Shown here: one piece after another, positions 41,942 through 53,189 of the stretch
Position numbering within the stretch: position 1 is the first letter of the stretch
Layout of the letters: the number at the start of each line of letters is the position of its first letter
Origin: Dama dama
Taxonomy: Eukaryota; Chordata; Mammalia; Artiodactyla; Cervidae
Assembly: GCF_033118175.1 (NCBI RefSeq)
Contig: NC_083692.1
Coordinates: 88,578,501 to 88,642,500 of the forward strand
Length of the DNA: 64,000 bases
Direction of reading: 5' to 3'
Made by a program: the position numbers and the translations under genes
Notes under the pieces: generated by a model
Database searches by the model: none
Told to the model about the DNA's origin: nothing
Seen by the model: only the letters and a program-made list of their open reading frames with translations

Positions 41942-42057
41942 TACACAGAATAGGAGACATAACTAAAATAAATTAATGGATTGGAAACTAAATATAAAGA
42001 AATCATATAAAGCGTAGCATAGAAAAACTTTAAAAAAAAAACTTGAAAGTAAATCAG

Positions 42058-42196
42058 GTTACTTCCGTCGTGGTCTCGTGACTAATCCTCTGAGCTCCCA
42101 GTGCAGCGGGTCCAGATTCGATCCCTGGTCAGAGAACTAGATCCTACATGCTGCAACTAAGATCTGGCACAGCCAAATAAATACATGATTTTTAAA
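42058..42196 (+). mobile_element. CHR-type tRNA-derived SINE
   Basis: Head TTACTTCCGTCGTGGTCTCG, box B region AGATTCGATCCCTGG, A-rich tail. A perfect 12-bp duplication AAAGTAAATCAG flanks it (42046-42057 and 42197-42208). Confidence 0.92.
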
Positions 42197-42208
42197 AAAG
42201 TAAATCAG

Positions 42209-42740
42209 AAACATGGAGGATAAAATGAGAAGATTTCACATATACTCAATAGGAGTTACAAATAAAGAAAATTGAAAGGGGGATAGTATTTGGAGAAATA
42301 TGGGTGAAGTTTTAAGGACTTTTTTTCCTAAATTGAAGAAGCCCACCCAGCCAAGCAGGAAAAATAACAACACATCCTTACCTAGACACTTTGGAGTCAA
42401 ACTATGGAACACTGAACTCAAAGAGAAAAATGTTAAAACTATCAGAGAAATGATAAAGCTTATCTTCACGTCATGACCCTTTATTAGACTTATAGCACAT
42501 GAACACATGTTTAGCCAAATCACTAGGTAGTCCCTATATCCATCCCTATCTCCAAAGACCTTTAGTTATAAAGGAACAAAAGGAACCACTCTCTTTTCAA
42601 AAGCCTACATTATAAACATTATTCTAGGTGTTGTCAAAAGCACATTATGTAGCTACAATCTCAATATTTTCGGAAACATTCCACTCCCATGCCAGATTTG
42701 GCTCTTAATTCCATTTAATACATAGCACAAATATCATACC
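42209..42740. other. unannotated intergenic sequence
   Basis: No gene or assignable repeat. Confidence 0.4.
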
Positions 42741-42951
42741 AGTGTGTGTGTGTGCTCAGATTCTTTGTGACCCTATGACTGCAGCCCACCAGGCTCCTCT
42801 GTCTATGGGATAGTTCAAGCAAGAATACTGGAATGGGTTGCCATTTCCACCTCCAGGAGATCTTCCCGACCCAGGGATTGAACCTGAGTCTCCTGCATTT
42901 CCTGCATTGGCAGGCAGATTCTTCACCACTGAGCCCACCTGGGAAGCCCAT
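42741..42951 (-). mobile_element. Bov-tA SINE with GT-rich tail
   Basis: Reverse: a GTGTGTGTGTGTGCTCAG start (a CA-type tail on the SINE strand), TGACTGCAGCCCACCAGGCT, and head CCCACCTGGGAAGCCC. The direct repeat ATATCAT lies close by on both sides. Confidence 0.9.
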
Positions 42952-43233
42952 CAGATCAGATATCATGACTGAAAATCTCAACAGCATCTGGTCTTGAAAG
43001 TCTAGATATTCTAAGAGCCCTCAAGATAGGAATTATTTTCTGGGACCATTATCGCATATAGAATGTGGCACTTTCTATTTTCCAAGAAGAACAGTAAAGA
43101 TTTTTCTAACCAAAATTCATGAAGATACAATTTCAAAACATCTGCATGTTCCAACTTGACATAGAAATAAAAATATTTTAACTGATGATTTTAGCTATGT
43201 TTACCTTTGGGATTATTAAAGATCTACATTTTT

Positions 43234-43331
43234 TTTTTTAATTTTTATTTTTATTTTTTTTTTATTAGTTGGAGGCTAATTACTTCACAACATTTCAGTG
43301 GGTTTTGTCATACATTGATATGAATCAGCCA
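43234..43331 (-). mobile_element. very short L1 3' end
   Basis: T-rich tract, ATTAGTTGGAGGCTAATTAC, CATTGATATGAATCAGCC. It is flanked by a 17-bp duplication TAAAGATCTACATTTTT (43217-43233 and 43332-43348). The insertion is under 0.1 kb, an extreme 5' truncation. Confidence 0.92.
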
Positions 43332-43699
43332 TAAAGATCTACATTTTTAAAAGAGGGATAACTTTGTGCAAACATCAGTCAAGCTTCTGTATATTTGTCT
43401 CCATGTGCAAAAATCTAGGTATTCTGTTTGAATTTTTTAAAAATACCTATCTGTTTCTGTGACTTTCTTTCTTTGTTCAGCTCCATGTCGCTGTCTTAAA
43501 ACAAACCTACCCAGGCTTTCTCACTTGGTTCCTCTGTCTGCCTGGCCCTTTCGTGCTCTAATTATGTCTCTTCTCTCACTTTCTGTCCTTATCTTCCCTC
43601 TGTTTCTTTTCCTTAGCTTTGCAATACTGAAAAACATTTTTAAATAATTCGAGAAGTAATATAGAGGAGCGAGCACAGGCTTCAGATCAGATAGTAAGG

Positions 43700-44213
43700 T
43701 GAAGTGAAGTGAAAGTCCCTCAGTCCTGTCTGACTCTATATACAGTCCATGGAATTCTCCAGGCCAGAATACTGGAGTGGGTAGCCTTTCCCTTCTTTAG
43801 GGGATCTTCCCAGCTCAGGGATTGAACCCAGGTCTCCCACATTGCAGGCGGATTCTTTACCAGCTGAGCCACAAGGGAAGCCCTCAGGTCAGACAGAGGG
43901 AGTGAGTGAGTGAAAGTCGCTCAGTCGTGTCCGACTCTTTGCAAACCCATGGACAGTCCATAGAATTCTCTAGGCCAGAATACTGGAGCGGGTAGCCTTT
44001 CCCTTCTCCAAGGAATCTTCTCAACCCAGGGATCAAACCCAGGTCTCCCATATTGCAGGCGGATTCTTTACCAGCTGAGCCACAAGGGAAGCCCAAGAAT
44101 ACTGGAGTGGGTAGCTTATCCCTTCTCCAGGGGATCTTCCCAACCCAGGAAATCAAACCAGGATCCACCTGCATTGCAGGTGGATTCTTTACCAACTGAG
44201 CTATCAAGGAAGC
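43700..44213 (-). mobile_element. tandem cluster of three Bov-tA SINE units
   Basis: Unit 1 (about 43700-43883) and unit 2 (about 43905-44094) are both reverse, near-full elements sharing GGCCAGAATACTGGAG and GCTGAGCCACAAGGGAAGCC. Unit 3 (44095-44213) begins at AGAATACTGGAGTGGG and lacks the tail portion. A CAGATCAGATAG motif sits before unit 1 (43683-43694), between units 1 and 2 as CAGGTCAGACAG (43885-43896), and after unit 3 (44217-44228). The flanking repeat was therefore amplified together with the SINE. Confidence 0.93.
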
Positions 44214-44349
44214 CCCCAGATCAGATAGAAGGGATTCAAATCCTAATTCCTCACTTTCAAGGACTGTGAATCTTGAGCAAATTATGTTTACATAGTATGT
44301 AAACCACTAGACCATTCAAGTATGACCTAAATCAAATCCCTTATGATAA

Positions 44350-46391
44350 TACAGTGGAAGTGAGAAATAGACTTAAGGGGCTAGATCTGATAGACGGAGT
44401 GCCTGATAAACTATGGACGGAGGTTCGGAGGTTCGTGATATTGTACAGGAGACAGGGATCAAGATCATCCCCAAGAAAAAGAAATGCAAAAAAGCAAAAT
44501 GGCTGTCTGAGGAGGCCTTACAAATAGCTGTGAGAAGAAGAGAAGTGAAAAGCAAAGGAGAAAAGGAAAGATATTTCCATTTGAATGCAGAGTTCCAAAG
44601 AATAGCAAGGAGACATAAGAAAGCCTTGCTCAGCGATCAGTGCAAACAAATAGAGGAAAACAACAGAATGGGAAAGACTAGAGATCTCTTCAAGAAAATT
44701 ATAGATACCAAGGGAACATTTCATGCAAAGATGGGCTCAGTAAAGGACAGAAATGGTATGGACCTAACAGAAGCAGAAGATATTAAGAAGAAGTGGCAAG
44801 AATACACAGAACTGTACAAAGAAGATCTTCACGACCCAGATAATCACGATGGTGTGACCACTCACACTCATCTAGAGCCAGACATCCTGGAATGCGAAGT
44901 GAAAGTGGGCCTTAGGAAGCATCATTACAAACAAAGCTAGTGGAGGTGATGGGATTCCAGTTGAGCTATTTCAAATCCTAAAAATGATACTGTGAAAGTG
45001 TTGCACTCAATATGTCAGCAGATTTGGAAAACTCAGCAGTGGCCACAGGAATGGAAAAGGTCAGTTTTCATTCCAGTCCCAAAGAAAGACAATGTCGAAG
45101 AATGCTCAAACTACCACACAATTGCACTCATCTCACACGCTAGTAAAGTTATGCTCAAAATTCTCCAAGCCAGGCTTCAGCAATACGTGAACTGTGAACT
45201 TCCAGATGTTCAAGCTGGTTTTAGAAAAGGCAGAGGAACCAGAGATCAAATTGCCAACATCTGCTGGATCATCGAAAAAGCAAGAGAGTTCAAGAAAAAC
45301 ATCTATTTCTGCTTTATTGACTATGCCAAAGCCTTTGACTGTGTGGATCACAAGAAACCATGGAAAATTCTGAAAGAGATGGGAATACCAGACAAGCTGA
45401 CCTGCCTCTTGAGAAACCTGTATGCAGGTCAGGAGGCAACAGTTAGAACTGGACATGGAACAACAGACTGGTTCCAAATAGGAAAAGGAACACATCAAGG
45501 CTGTATATTGTCACCCTGCTTATTTAACTTATATGCAGAGTACATCATGAGAAACGCTGGGCTGGAAGAAGCACAAGCCAGAATCAAGATGGCAGGGAGA
45601 AATATCAATAACCTCAGATATGCAAATGACACCACCCTTATGGCAGAAAGCAAAGAAGAACTAAAGAGCCTCTTGATGAAAGTGAAAGAGGAGAGTGAAA
45701 AAGTTGGCTTAAAGCTCAACATTCAGAAAACTAAGGTCATGGCATCCAGTCTCATCACTTCATGGCAAATAAATGGGGAAACAGTGGAAACAGTGGCTGA
45801 CTTTATTTTGGGGGGGGCTCCAAAATCACTGCAGATGGTGACTGCAGCCGTGAAGTTAAAAGACGTTTGATCCCTGGAAGAAAAGCTATGACCAACCTAG
45901 ACAGCAGATTAAAGAGATATTCTTTGCCAACAAAGGTCCATCTAGTCAAAGCTATGGTTTTTCTGTAGTCATGTATAGATGTGAGAGTTGGACTATAAAG
46001 AAAGCTGAACGCTGAAGAATTGATGCTTTTGAACTGTGGTGTTGGAGAAGACTCTTGAGAGTCTCTTGGACTGCAAGGAGATCCAACCAGTCCATCCTGA
46101 AGGAGATCAGTCCTGGGTGTTCACTGGAAGGACTGATGTTAAAGCTGAAACTCCAATACTTTGGCCACCTGATGTGAAGAGCTGACTCATTTGAAAAGAT
46201 CCTGATGCTGGGAAAGACTGAGGGCAGAAGGAGAAGGGACGACAGATGATGAGATGGTTGGATGGCCTCACCGACTCAATGGACATGGGTTTGGGTGGAC
46301 TCCAGGAGTTGGTAATGGACAGGGAGGCCTGGTGTGCTACAGTTCATGGGGTTGCAAAGAGTCGGACACGACTGAGCGACTGAACTGAATG
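44350..46391 (+). mobile_element. BovB LINE (RTE clade), long 5'-truncated copy, inactive
   Basis: About 2 kb of BovB. The endonuclease domain is absent. A first open frame (44413-44940) covers the linker region. A second (44992-45870, 292 residues) is the reverse transcriptase, with motif A FIDYAKAFDC, GTHQGCILSP before motif B, and motif C as YANDT instead of YADDT (Asn codon 45625-45627), which removes one metal-binding aspartate. A frameshift separates the two frames, and the eight-G run at 45810-45817 marks another. The rest, with the MYRCESWT-like region and tail to GACTGAACTGAATG, is in broken frames. The polymerase would copy RNA into DNA at a nicked target, but this copy cannot. Confidence 0.95.
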
Positions 46392-46580
46392 TTGTAGTGC
46401 TTAGTCACTCAGTCGTGTCCAACTATTTGCGACCCCACAGTCCTCCAGGCTCCTCTGTCCAAGCAAGAATACTGGAGTGGGTAGCCATTCCCTCTCCAGC
46501 GGATATTCCCAACCCAAGGATCAGACTCAGGTCTCCTGCATTGCAGGCAGATTCTTCCATCTGAGCTACCAGGGAAACCC
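46392..46580 (-). mobile_element. Bov-tA SINE abutting BovB
   Basis: Reverse element from GTTGTAGTGCTTAGTCACTC to GAGCTACCAGGGAAACCC, placed directly at the 3' end of the BovB copy, tail to tail. Confidence 0.9.
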
Positions 46581-46889
46581 AGTAAATACTGTACTGTTTG
46601 AGAAAGATATATCTAGGTATATTATCAAAGCACAAATGTCCATTTACAGAATTAAAAGCAAGCAAAACTACCCTCAGAATTACCAAAAAGAAAACAGAGA
46701 ATCTACTGAAAAGTAAAAAAAAAAAAAAAAAAAAGATATTCCAAAGAAGCATAAAAATAGAAAACAAGATTACAGAACTAAAACTATATATGATAATTAC
46801 AATCATAAATGTGAATGAGATTAACTTACGAAAAGGAAAAATACTAAAATCGGTCAAACAAACAGAATCAGTCTACAAAAGCCACAGTT

Positions 46890-47090
46890 AACACCAGAAG
46901 TGGAAAAAACTCAGTGTTGGTGACAGTGAGGCAAAGATGTTTTTAAGTTCATTGTTGGTGGGAAAATAAATTGGTATAACACTTCTGAAAGGAAGTTTGT
47001 ACCAAAATGTAAAATGTACACAACACTGTATTAAGCTAGTTCACTTTGAGAAATTAGCCTGAGGAAAAAATTGCACAAAAGCAAGCAGCC
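46890..47090 (+). mobile_element. old L1 fragment
   Basis: CAGTGTTGGTGACAGTGAGG, then TTCATTGTTGGTGGGAAAAT, then GGAAGTTTGTACCAAAATG: an L1 ORF2-end relic. Diverged. Confidence 0.6.
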
Positions 47091-47460
47091 AGGCCCAGAA
47101 GGGCTTCTTGTCTGCAGAGACCAATAGGGGCTAGTCATGTAGACACAGCGACCATGCCACCTCTAAGGCAGCACTGAACGGTGCTCTTCTGGCCAAAGGT
47201 GAAGAGTTACTAAAGGCACTGCCTTCTCTGTTTGTTGCTGTGCTTGTCTATAAACATTTCTTAGCTTCTCGGGTGTCTACAACAGAACAAGGAAGGGATT
47301 TTCCCCAAGTTCAAAATCTGCAGTAACTCATCTCTGGGACTTCCTGAGGCTACTCTCTGCATTGAGCAACTGCACAGGTATTCTTACGGCTCCGCCTGCA
47401 GCAGCGAGACAGGGCAAGCCTCGGAGAAGCCTTCTAATGCTTTTGTTAATTGTTCGAGTC
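47091..47460. other. unannotated intergenic sequence
   Basis: Slightly more GC-rich than its surroundings; no gene or assigned repeat. Confidence 0.4.
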
Positions 47461-47575
47461 TTAAAAAAAAAAAAAAATTCATGTCAATGTATGGCAAAAC
47501 CACTACAATATTGTAAAGTAATTAGCCTCCAATTAAAATAAATACATTTATAAAAAGACAAAAACAAAAAAAGAG
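47461..47575 (+). mobile_element. ruminant L1 3' end
   Basis: TTCATGTCAATGTATGGCAA, then CACTACAATATTGTAAAGTA, then TTAGCCTCCAATTAAAATAA and an A-rich tail. Extremely 5'-truncated. Confidence 0.85.
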
Positions 47576-47639
47576 CATCGGCGGGGGAAAAAAAGCATCA
47601 GTTACTTTTTAAAAGCAACTAAACAAAGGACAGAGTGGT

Positions 47640-48050
47640 TAGTGGTGTCAGAGTAAGATAAGGACTCAGAAGGGTTCAAAGGATGTAGCAAACATCGAGG
47701 TGAGTGAGTGACCTGGCTGAGAACAGTACCTGTGCGGTGGAGGGAGGGGTGGTTTTGAGAGAGAGAAGGAAGGGAAGGCCCAGAGAGAGTGAATCTGAAC
47801 ATCTATTTCTGGAAGTTTGGCCGTGAAGGAGAAGAGGGAGAGCAATGGGTGCTTGAAGGAAGGAATGAGGAGGAGGCAGGAAGAGGTGTTTAATTTTTGT
47901 TTTGTTTCTGTTTTGTTTTTAAGATGGAAAAGGAGCCTATGGATAAAAAGTGGATGATTCAGAGAAAACGGCCTTCAACAGAAAGAGGAATGTTGTAACT
48001 GTTGGGAAGGAGGAAAAGCCACAGAGAGGTCAAAAGGAGAGCTGCCTCTC
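47640..48050 (+). repeat. possible ancient mammalian interspersed repeat
   Basis: Purine-rich sequence (GAACAGTACCTGTGCGGTGG, AAGATGGAAAAGGAGCCTA, GTGGATGATTCAGAGAAAA) that looks like a distal part of the same kind of dispersed repeat seen at 31690. Tentative. Confidence 0.35.
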
Positions 48051-48174
48051 CAGTATAACCGATTGAAATAAAGATGTCCCTGCAACGGTCAGAGCCACTA
48101 TTTTGAAGAGTTAGGTCTTGCTTTTACCAGTTAGTTTTGAACTGGGAGTGCTCACCCAGTTTAATCCTAAAATG

Positions 48175-48312
48175 GAAAAATTGTGATGGAAATGTTCGTT
48201 TTCTTGACTGTGGTGCTTTCACAAGCATGTGCACATGTTAAAGCTCATCAAAGTGTACACTTCAAATAGTGTAATGTATAGAATGTCAATTTTCCCTCAG
48301 TCAAGCTATAGA
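48175..48312 (+). mobile_element. old L1 3' end
   Basis: TTGACTGTGGTGCTTTCACA, then TGTTAAAGCTCATCAAAGTG, then TGTCAATTTTCCCTCAGTCA: the common 3' end of old mammalian L1 copies. Confidence 0.75.
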
Positions 48313-48425
48313 TTTTTTGTGTGGCTTTAAACTGGCATGCCTCAGTCAACAGGGGGCGTGGTTGTGTACAACAAGATGGGAAAGGGTTTGCCTGAGTACT
48401 GGTTCTATGGTTGTTTTTTGTGTGT

Positions 48426-49640
48426 GTTTTTTAAATTCATTAATTTACTTATTTTACTTTACAACATTGTATTGGTTTTGCCAGACATTGACTTGAATCT
48501 GCCATGGGTGTACATGTGTCCCCATCCTGAACCCCCCTCCCACCTCCCTCCCCATCCCATCCCTCTGGGTCATCCCAGTGCACCGGCCCTGAGCATCCTG
48601 TATCATGCATCAAACCTGGGCTGGCGATTCGCTTCACATATGATAACTTACATGTGTCAGTGCCATTCTCCCATATCATCCCACCCTCGCCCTCTCCCAC
48701 ACAGTCCAAAAGACTGTTCAATACATCTGTGTCCCTTTTGCTTTCTCGCATACAGGGTTATCGTTACCATCTTTCTAAATTCCATATATATGTGTTAGTA
48801 TACTATATTGGTGTTTTTCTTTCTGACTTACTTCACTTTGTATAATAGGCTCCAGTTTCATCCACCTCTTTAGAACTGATCCAAATGTATTCTTTTTAAT
48901 GGCTGAGTAATATTCCATTGTGCATATGTACCACAGCTTTCTTATCCATTCATCTGCTGATGGACATCTAGGTTGCTTCCACGTCCTGGCTATTATAAAC
49001 AGTGCTGCGATGAACACTGGGGTACACGTGTCTCTTTCAATTCTGGTTTCCTCAGTGTGTATGCCCAGCAGCGGGATTGCTGGGTCATATGGCAGTTCTA
49101 TTTACAGTTTTTTGAGGAATCTCCACACTGTTCTCCAAAGTGGCTGTACTAGTTTGCATTCCTACCAACAGTGTAAGAGGGTTCCCTTTTCTCCACACCC
49201 TCTCCAGCATTTATTGCTTGTAGACTTTTGGATAGCAGCCATCCTGGCTGGCGTGTAATGGTACCTCATTGTGGTTTTGATTTGCATTTCTCTGACAATG
49301 AGTGATGTTGAGCATCTTTTCATGTGTTTGTTAGCCATCTGTCTGTCTTCTTTGGAGAAATGTCTGTTTAGTTCTTTGGCCCACTTTTTGATTGAGTCTT
49401 TTATTTTTCTGGAATTGAGCTGCAGGAGTTGCTTGTATATTTTTGAGATTAATTCTTTGTCTCTTGCTTCATTTGCTATTATTTTCTCCTATTCTGAAGG
49501 CTGTCTTTTCACCTTGCTTGTAGTTTCCTTTGTTGTGCAGAAGCTTTTAATTTTAATTAGGTCCCATTTGTTTATTTTTGCTTTTATTTCCAATATTCTG
49601 GGAGGTGGATCATAGAGGATCCTGCTGTGGTTTATGTCAG
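48426..49640 (-). mobile_element. ruminant L1 LINE, 3' 1.2 kb (ORF2 end and 3' UTR)
   Basis: Reverse L1. The 3' UTR lies at the left (ACATTGTATTGGTTTTGCCA; CCTGAACCCCCCTCCCACCT), followed by the ORF2 end: GGCTGAGTAATATTCCATTG at 48900, CTGATGGACATCTAGGTTGC, GGGATTGCTGGGTCATATGG and TTGATTTGCATTTCTCTGAC. Better preserved than the other L1 pieces here, so younger. Truncated at about 49640; the open frames on both strands are fragments without function. Confidence 0.94.
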
Positions 49641-50091
49641 AGAGTATGGTTGTTTATCCTGATCTTTTCTTAGATGACAGAGCCCTGATTTATAGGAAGT
49701 AAAAGAAAGCAATTAAATAATTATAGGCGTGAAGATATAGGCAAATGGATATGTTAAGATTAGATTAAAACCTGGAGCTGCTGAAATATTCTTGAGTGCC
49801 TGTGTAGCCCGTATTTGCAGACTCAGCAGAGAAAGGATGAGATAGCAGGAGAAAACATTTCTTCACAGTCATGTGGGAGACATATATGGGATTCTCAGGT
49901 GGCAGAGATTACAGTTGATGCCTTCCAGAGGACAGAATTTTGTTACATGTTTTTGTGAATAGGTCAACACCAGCATAAATATCACACTACTGGCTGAAGG
50001 GAGAGGTGATGGGAACAGAACTCAGAATAAGAGGGGAAGACTCCAACAAAACCACTGAAAAAACTAAAAGGAGCTGTGAATGTGAGATCTT
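49641..50091. other. unannotated intergenic sequence
   Basis: No gene or assignable repeat. Confidence 0.4.
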
Positions 50092-50434
50092 TCTTTAAAC
50101 TGATTTTTAATTGGAGGATAATTGCTTTACAATGCTGTGTTAGATTCAGCCATAAAACAATGTGAATCAGCTATAAGTATACATATGTTTCCTCCCTCTT
50201 GAACCTTGCTCCCACCCCAACCCCATCCCACTCCTCTGGGTTCTCAGAGTACCAGGTAGAGCCCCCTGTGTTATTCAGCAACTTCCCATTCGCCATCTAT
50301 TTTACAAATGGTAATGTGTGTGTTTCAATGCTGCTCTCTTAATTGTCCCACCCTCCCCTTCCCCCTCTGGGCCCACAGTCTGTTCTCTGTGTCTGCATCC
50401 CTATTCCTGCCCTGCAAATAGGTTCGTCAGTATC
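50092..50434 (-). mobile_element. ruminant L1 3' end (older subfamily)
   Basis: Reverse L1 3' UTR: TTTTAATTGGAGGATAATTG, ATGTGAATCAGCTATAAGTA, CCCTTCCCCCTCTGGGCCC, TCCCTATTCCTGCCCTGC. It is flanked by a perfect 15-bp duplication TGAATGTGAGATCTT (50077-50091 and 50435-50449). Confidence 0.93.
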
Positions 50435-50449
50435 TGAATGTGAGATCTT

Positions 50450-51184
50450 AATGCAACTTCAACAGTTGTTCATGCAACACAGGTGTTAACCCACACCCTG
50501 GTTTTGTTGCAGTAAGGGGGACCCTTTTCAGGGCCCAAGAGTGGGCTCTTGTCTAACACTCAGAAATGAATGGTCTGAGGAGACACATGTGCTGACGAAG
50601 CAGGAGACTGTCTTGGGAAGAGGAGCCCCGACGCAGAGCAGCTGGCTAAGGGACCCAGGACACCTGCTCTGTCACGTGGCTCGCAGTCTGGGTGTTACGG
50701 TAACGGGATTAGTTTCCGGGTTGTCTCTGGCTAATTATTCCGAGTCAGGGTCCTTCCCAGGGCATGTGCATCACTCAGCCAAGACGGGTTCCAGAGAAGG
50801 ATTCTGGGAGGTTGGTAGGACATATGGACTGGAGTCTCCTCTCTCTTTTTGAACTTTCCTGAATTCTTCTGGTTGGTGGTAACTTGTAAGGACCTCCTAT
50901 TGTAAGACAACTCATGCAAGTGGTTACTGTGGTGCTTGGCCAGGCAGGGCGGTTTGGGTCAGTGGTTCCCCTAACAGTTTGTGAAAAGGCTACACATCTC
51001 CTGGGGCTCCTCTGTCTCTCCCAGATATTAATAACTTGTGGCCAGTTTTTTTGATTGAGTACACTGGAAAATGGCTCCTTCCTTCCACCCAAGTTCCCAT
51101 CCGTCTTATCTATCACAACACCACCATAAAGTGGACATTATTAGCCCCACCTCACAGCTGTGTAAAAAGAGGTCCAGAGAGGAA
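50450..51184. other. unannotated intergenic sequence
   Basis: Weak open frames on both strands (50541-50852 +, 50775-51116 -) have no known domain. No gene called. It could be LTR-derived (AAAATGGCTCCTTCCTTCC region), but that is not assignable. Confidence 0.35.
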
Positions 51185-51297
51185 AACAGCAAGGTCCTAC
51201 TGTACAGTATAGGAAACTCTATTCAATAGCCTGTGATAAACCATAATGGAAAAGAATACAAAAAAGAATATACACATATGTATATTCAGTTATTCTT
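51185..51297 (+). mobile_element. L1 3' UTR fragment
   Basis: CAGCAAGGTCCTACTGTACA, then AATAGCCTGTGATAAACCAT, then GAATATACACATATGTATAT: ruminant/artiodactyl L1 3' region. Confidence 0.75.
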
Positions 51298-51430
51298 TTT
51301 CTTTCCTTTTTTTTTTTTTCGCCACACCATAGCGCTTGTGGAATCTTAGCTCCCTGACCAGGGATGGAACTCAGACCCCCTGTTGTGGAAAACTTGGAGT
51401 CCTAACCATTGGACCATCAGGGAATTCCCT
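51298..51430 (-). mobile_element. CHR-type tRNA-derived SINE
   Basis: Reverse: T-run, CGCCACACCATAGCGC, then CCATTGGACCATCAGGGAAT. It follows the L1 3' fragment directly. Confidence 0.83.
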
Positions 51431-51639
51431 TCTCTGCTATCTTTTAAAACACTAGTGTCTCTAATGTTTTAATCATTAGTGATATGTGACTATTTAAATT
51501 AGTTAAACTCAATAAGAACCTCAGTTTCTCACTAGCCACACATCAAGTGCTCAGTAGCCATGTGTGGTTACAATACTGCACAGTACAGATGTAGCACATT
51601 TCCCATTATCACAGAGTACCAATGGACCATGCTGTTAGC

Positions 51640-52182
51640 ACATTACTATCATGTATCAGGAAGATACAGTTATGAAACAGGAGGGAAGTGGGCGGGGACC
51701 ACCTTTAAAAGAATGACATAGCCATAGGATATAGCAAAAACTGGTTAGAACCAAGTAGATCCAAAGTGGCAAGAAATATGATTTCCAACGGACCTTGAGC
51801 TCATTGCAATATATTAGCATAAGCTAAGTGACACACCCCCCCAGTGCCATGATAGTTCTGATGCAGACCATAAAAGGCAAAAAGTGGGTGGTGATCCAAT
51901 TCTCCTAAATCCCCATCCCTGAAAATATTAATAATCCTCCCACTCATTACCATGAAATTACCCAGCCCATAAAAACTAACCACCCCGTATTTCAGGGCCT
52001 CTCTTGCCTTTTGAGATGGCCCACACTTCGTCTGTGGAGTGTGATTCTCCCTACATACTATAAATCCACTTTTTGTCTATCACTTTGTCTCTCAGTGAAT
52101 TCTTTCTGTGATGAAACATCAAGAACCTGAGCTTTATTAAGTCCCGAGACCAGGTGTGTGATCTCAGTTAAAAGACTGTGGG
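51640..52182 (+). mobile_element. ERV LTR fragment (ERV1-like), left part
   Basis: Sequence with LTR-like layout: a GTGCCATGATAGTTCTGATG region, CCATAAAAACTAACCACCCC ahead of CTATAAATCCACTTTTTGTC, then CACTTTGTCTCTCAGTGAAT and an end with GAACCTGAGCTTTATTAAG. No viral genes are present. Interrupted by a SINE and continued at 52518. Family assignment is from general resemblance. Confidence 0.5.
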
Positions 52183-52183
52183 G

Positions 52184-52504
52184 GTGGAGGTGGGGCTTCC
52201 TTGGTGGCTCAGTGGTGGAGAATCCACCTGCGAATATGGGAGACACGGGTTCAATCCCTGGTCCAGGAAGATCCCACATGCCTCGGAGCAACTCAGCCCA
52301 CGCGCCACAACTACTGAGCCCGCACACCTAGAGCCTGTGCTTTGCAACAAAAGAAGCCACCGCAATGAGAAGCCTGCACACCACAACCAGAGAGTCATCC
52401 CTGCTTACCGAAACTAGAGGAAAAGCCCACGCAGCAAGGAAGACCCAGCACAGCCAAAAATGAATAAATAAGTACAATGATTTTTTTAAAAGATTAAAGA
52501 AAAC
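52184..52504 (+). mobile_element. CHR-1-type SINE, near full length
   Basis: GGGCTTCCTTGGTGGCTCAG head, long body with CGCGCCACAACTACTGAGCC, AAGCCACCGCAATGAGAAGC and GGAAGACCCAGCACAGCC, A/T-rich tail. A 13-bp duplication AAAAGACTGTGGG (52170-52182 and 52505-52517) flanks it. It splits the LTR-like sequence. Confidence 0.93.
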
Positions 52505-52517
52505 AAAAGACTGTGGG

Positions 52518-53189
52518 TTCAAGTCCCAATCTGAGTTACAAGGTTTCAGTTAGACACATGAAACGCTTACCTTTACCTGAGTCTGCCCCTCTTTTATCTC
52601 CACTGTCTCGTTCGGAGTAGTCTCTACAGTCTGCCTTCAGTCTAAGTACCCAGAGGGCACGCCTGGGGCTGGTCTGCTGGCTCTGCAAGGCACCCAGGAC
52701 GCAGGGCAGACACCCGGATTGTGAGGACAAAGACGGATGCCTGACACTTTGTCCAAGCCCAGGAGACAGCAGCTCTGAAGCAATCTGCAGTGACAGCACC
52801 AGGGTGGGAAGTGAACAGCCTGTTTCTGCAAATTTCCTGTATTTTTGCCAGATATGTCAGAATCTGACAGAAGCAGAAAGGATTAAGGGAGAAAGTCAGA
52901 AGTGAAGTGAGGGGAAGACAGTAGTGGTGCTAAATATACCAAAAACTTGGTAATCAAATGGCCTTCTTCTAGCTCTTCCAGGCATTGCAGTTGATCCTCC
53001 AAAACCATGAAGGAGAGAGACTTCATGTGCCATTTCTATAATGGGAGTAATATAATCGTCACTCACCCTCTTAAAACACCCACCAAACATGAATTTATAC
53101 AATTATACAATTCTGGATCAACTTCTGTGTTAAAACTACATCCTCCTGATGATTAAGACTCTAGAATAAGCCTTGACATAAGATGTTGC
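52518..53189. other. unannotated sequence after the LTR-like region
   Basis: The start (TTCAAGTCCCAATCTGAG) may continue the interrupted LTR. No viral coding region or gene recognised. Confidence 0.35.

Noticed and set aside
44413..45870. Two long open frames as possible host genes
   Set aside because: Both match BovB LINE protein (linker and reverse transcriptase) and sit in a typical 5'-truncated LINE copy.
48337..49615. Open frames of 100-153 codons on both strands
   Set aside because: They fall within an L1 3' fragment; the translations are L1 3' UTR and antisense ORF2, not a gene.
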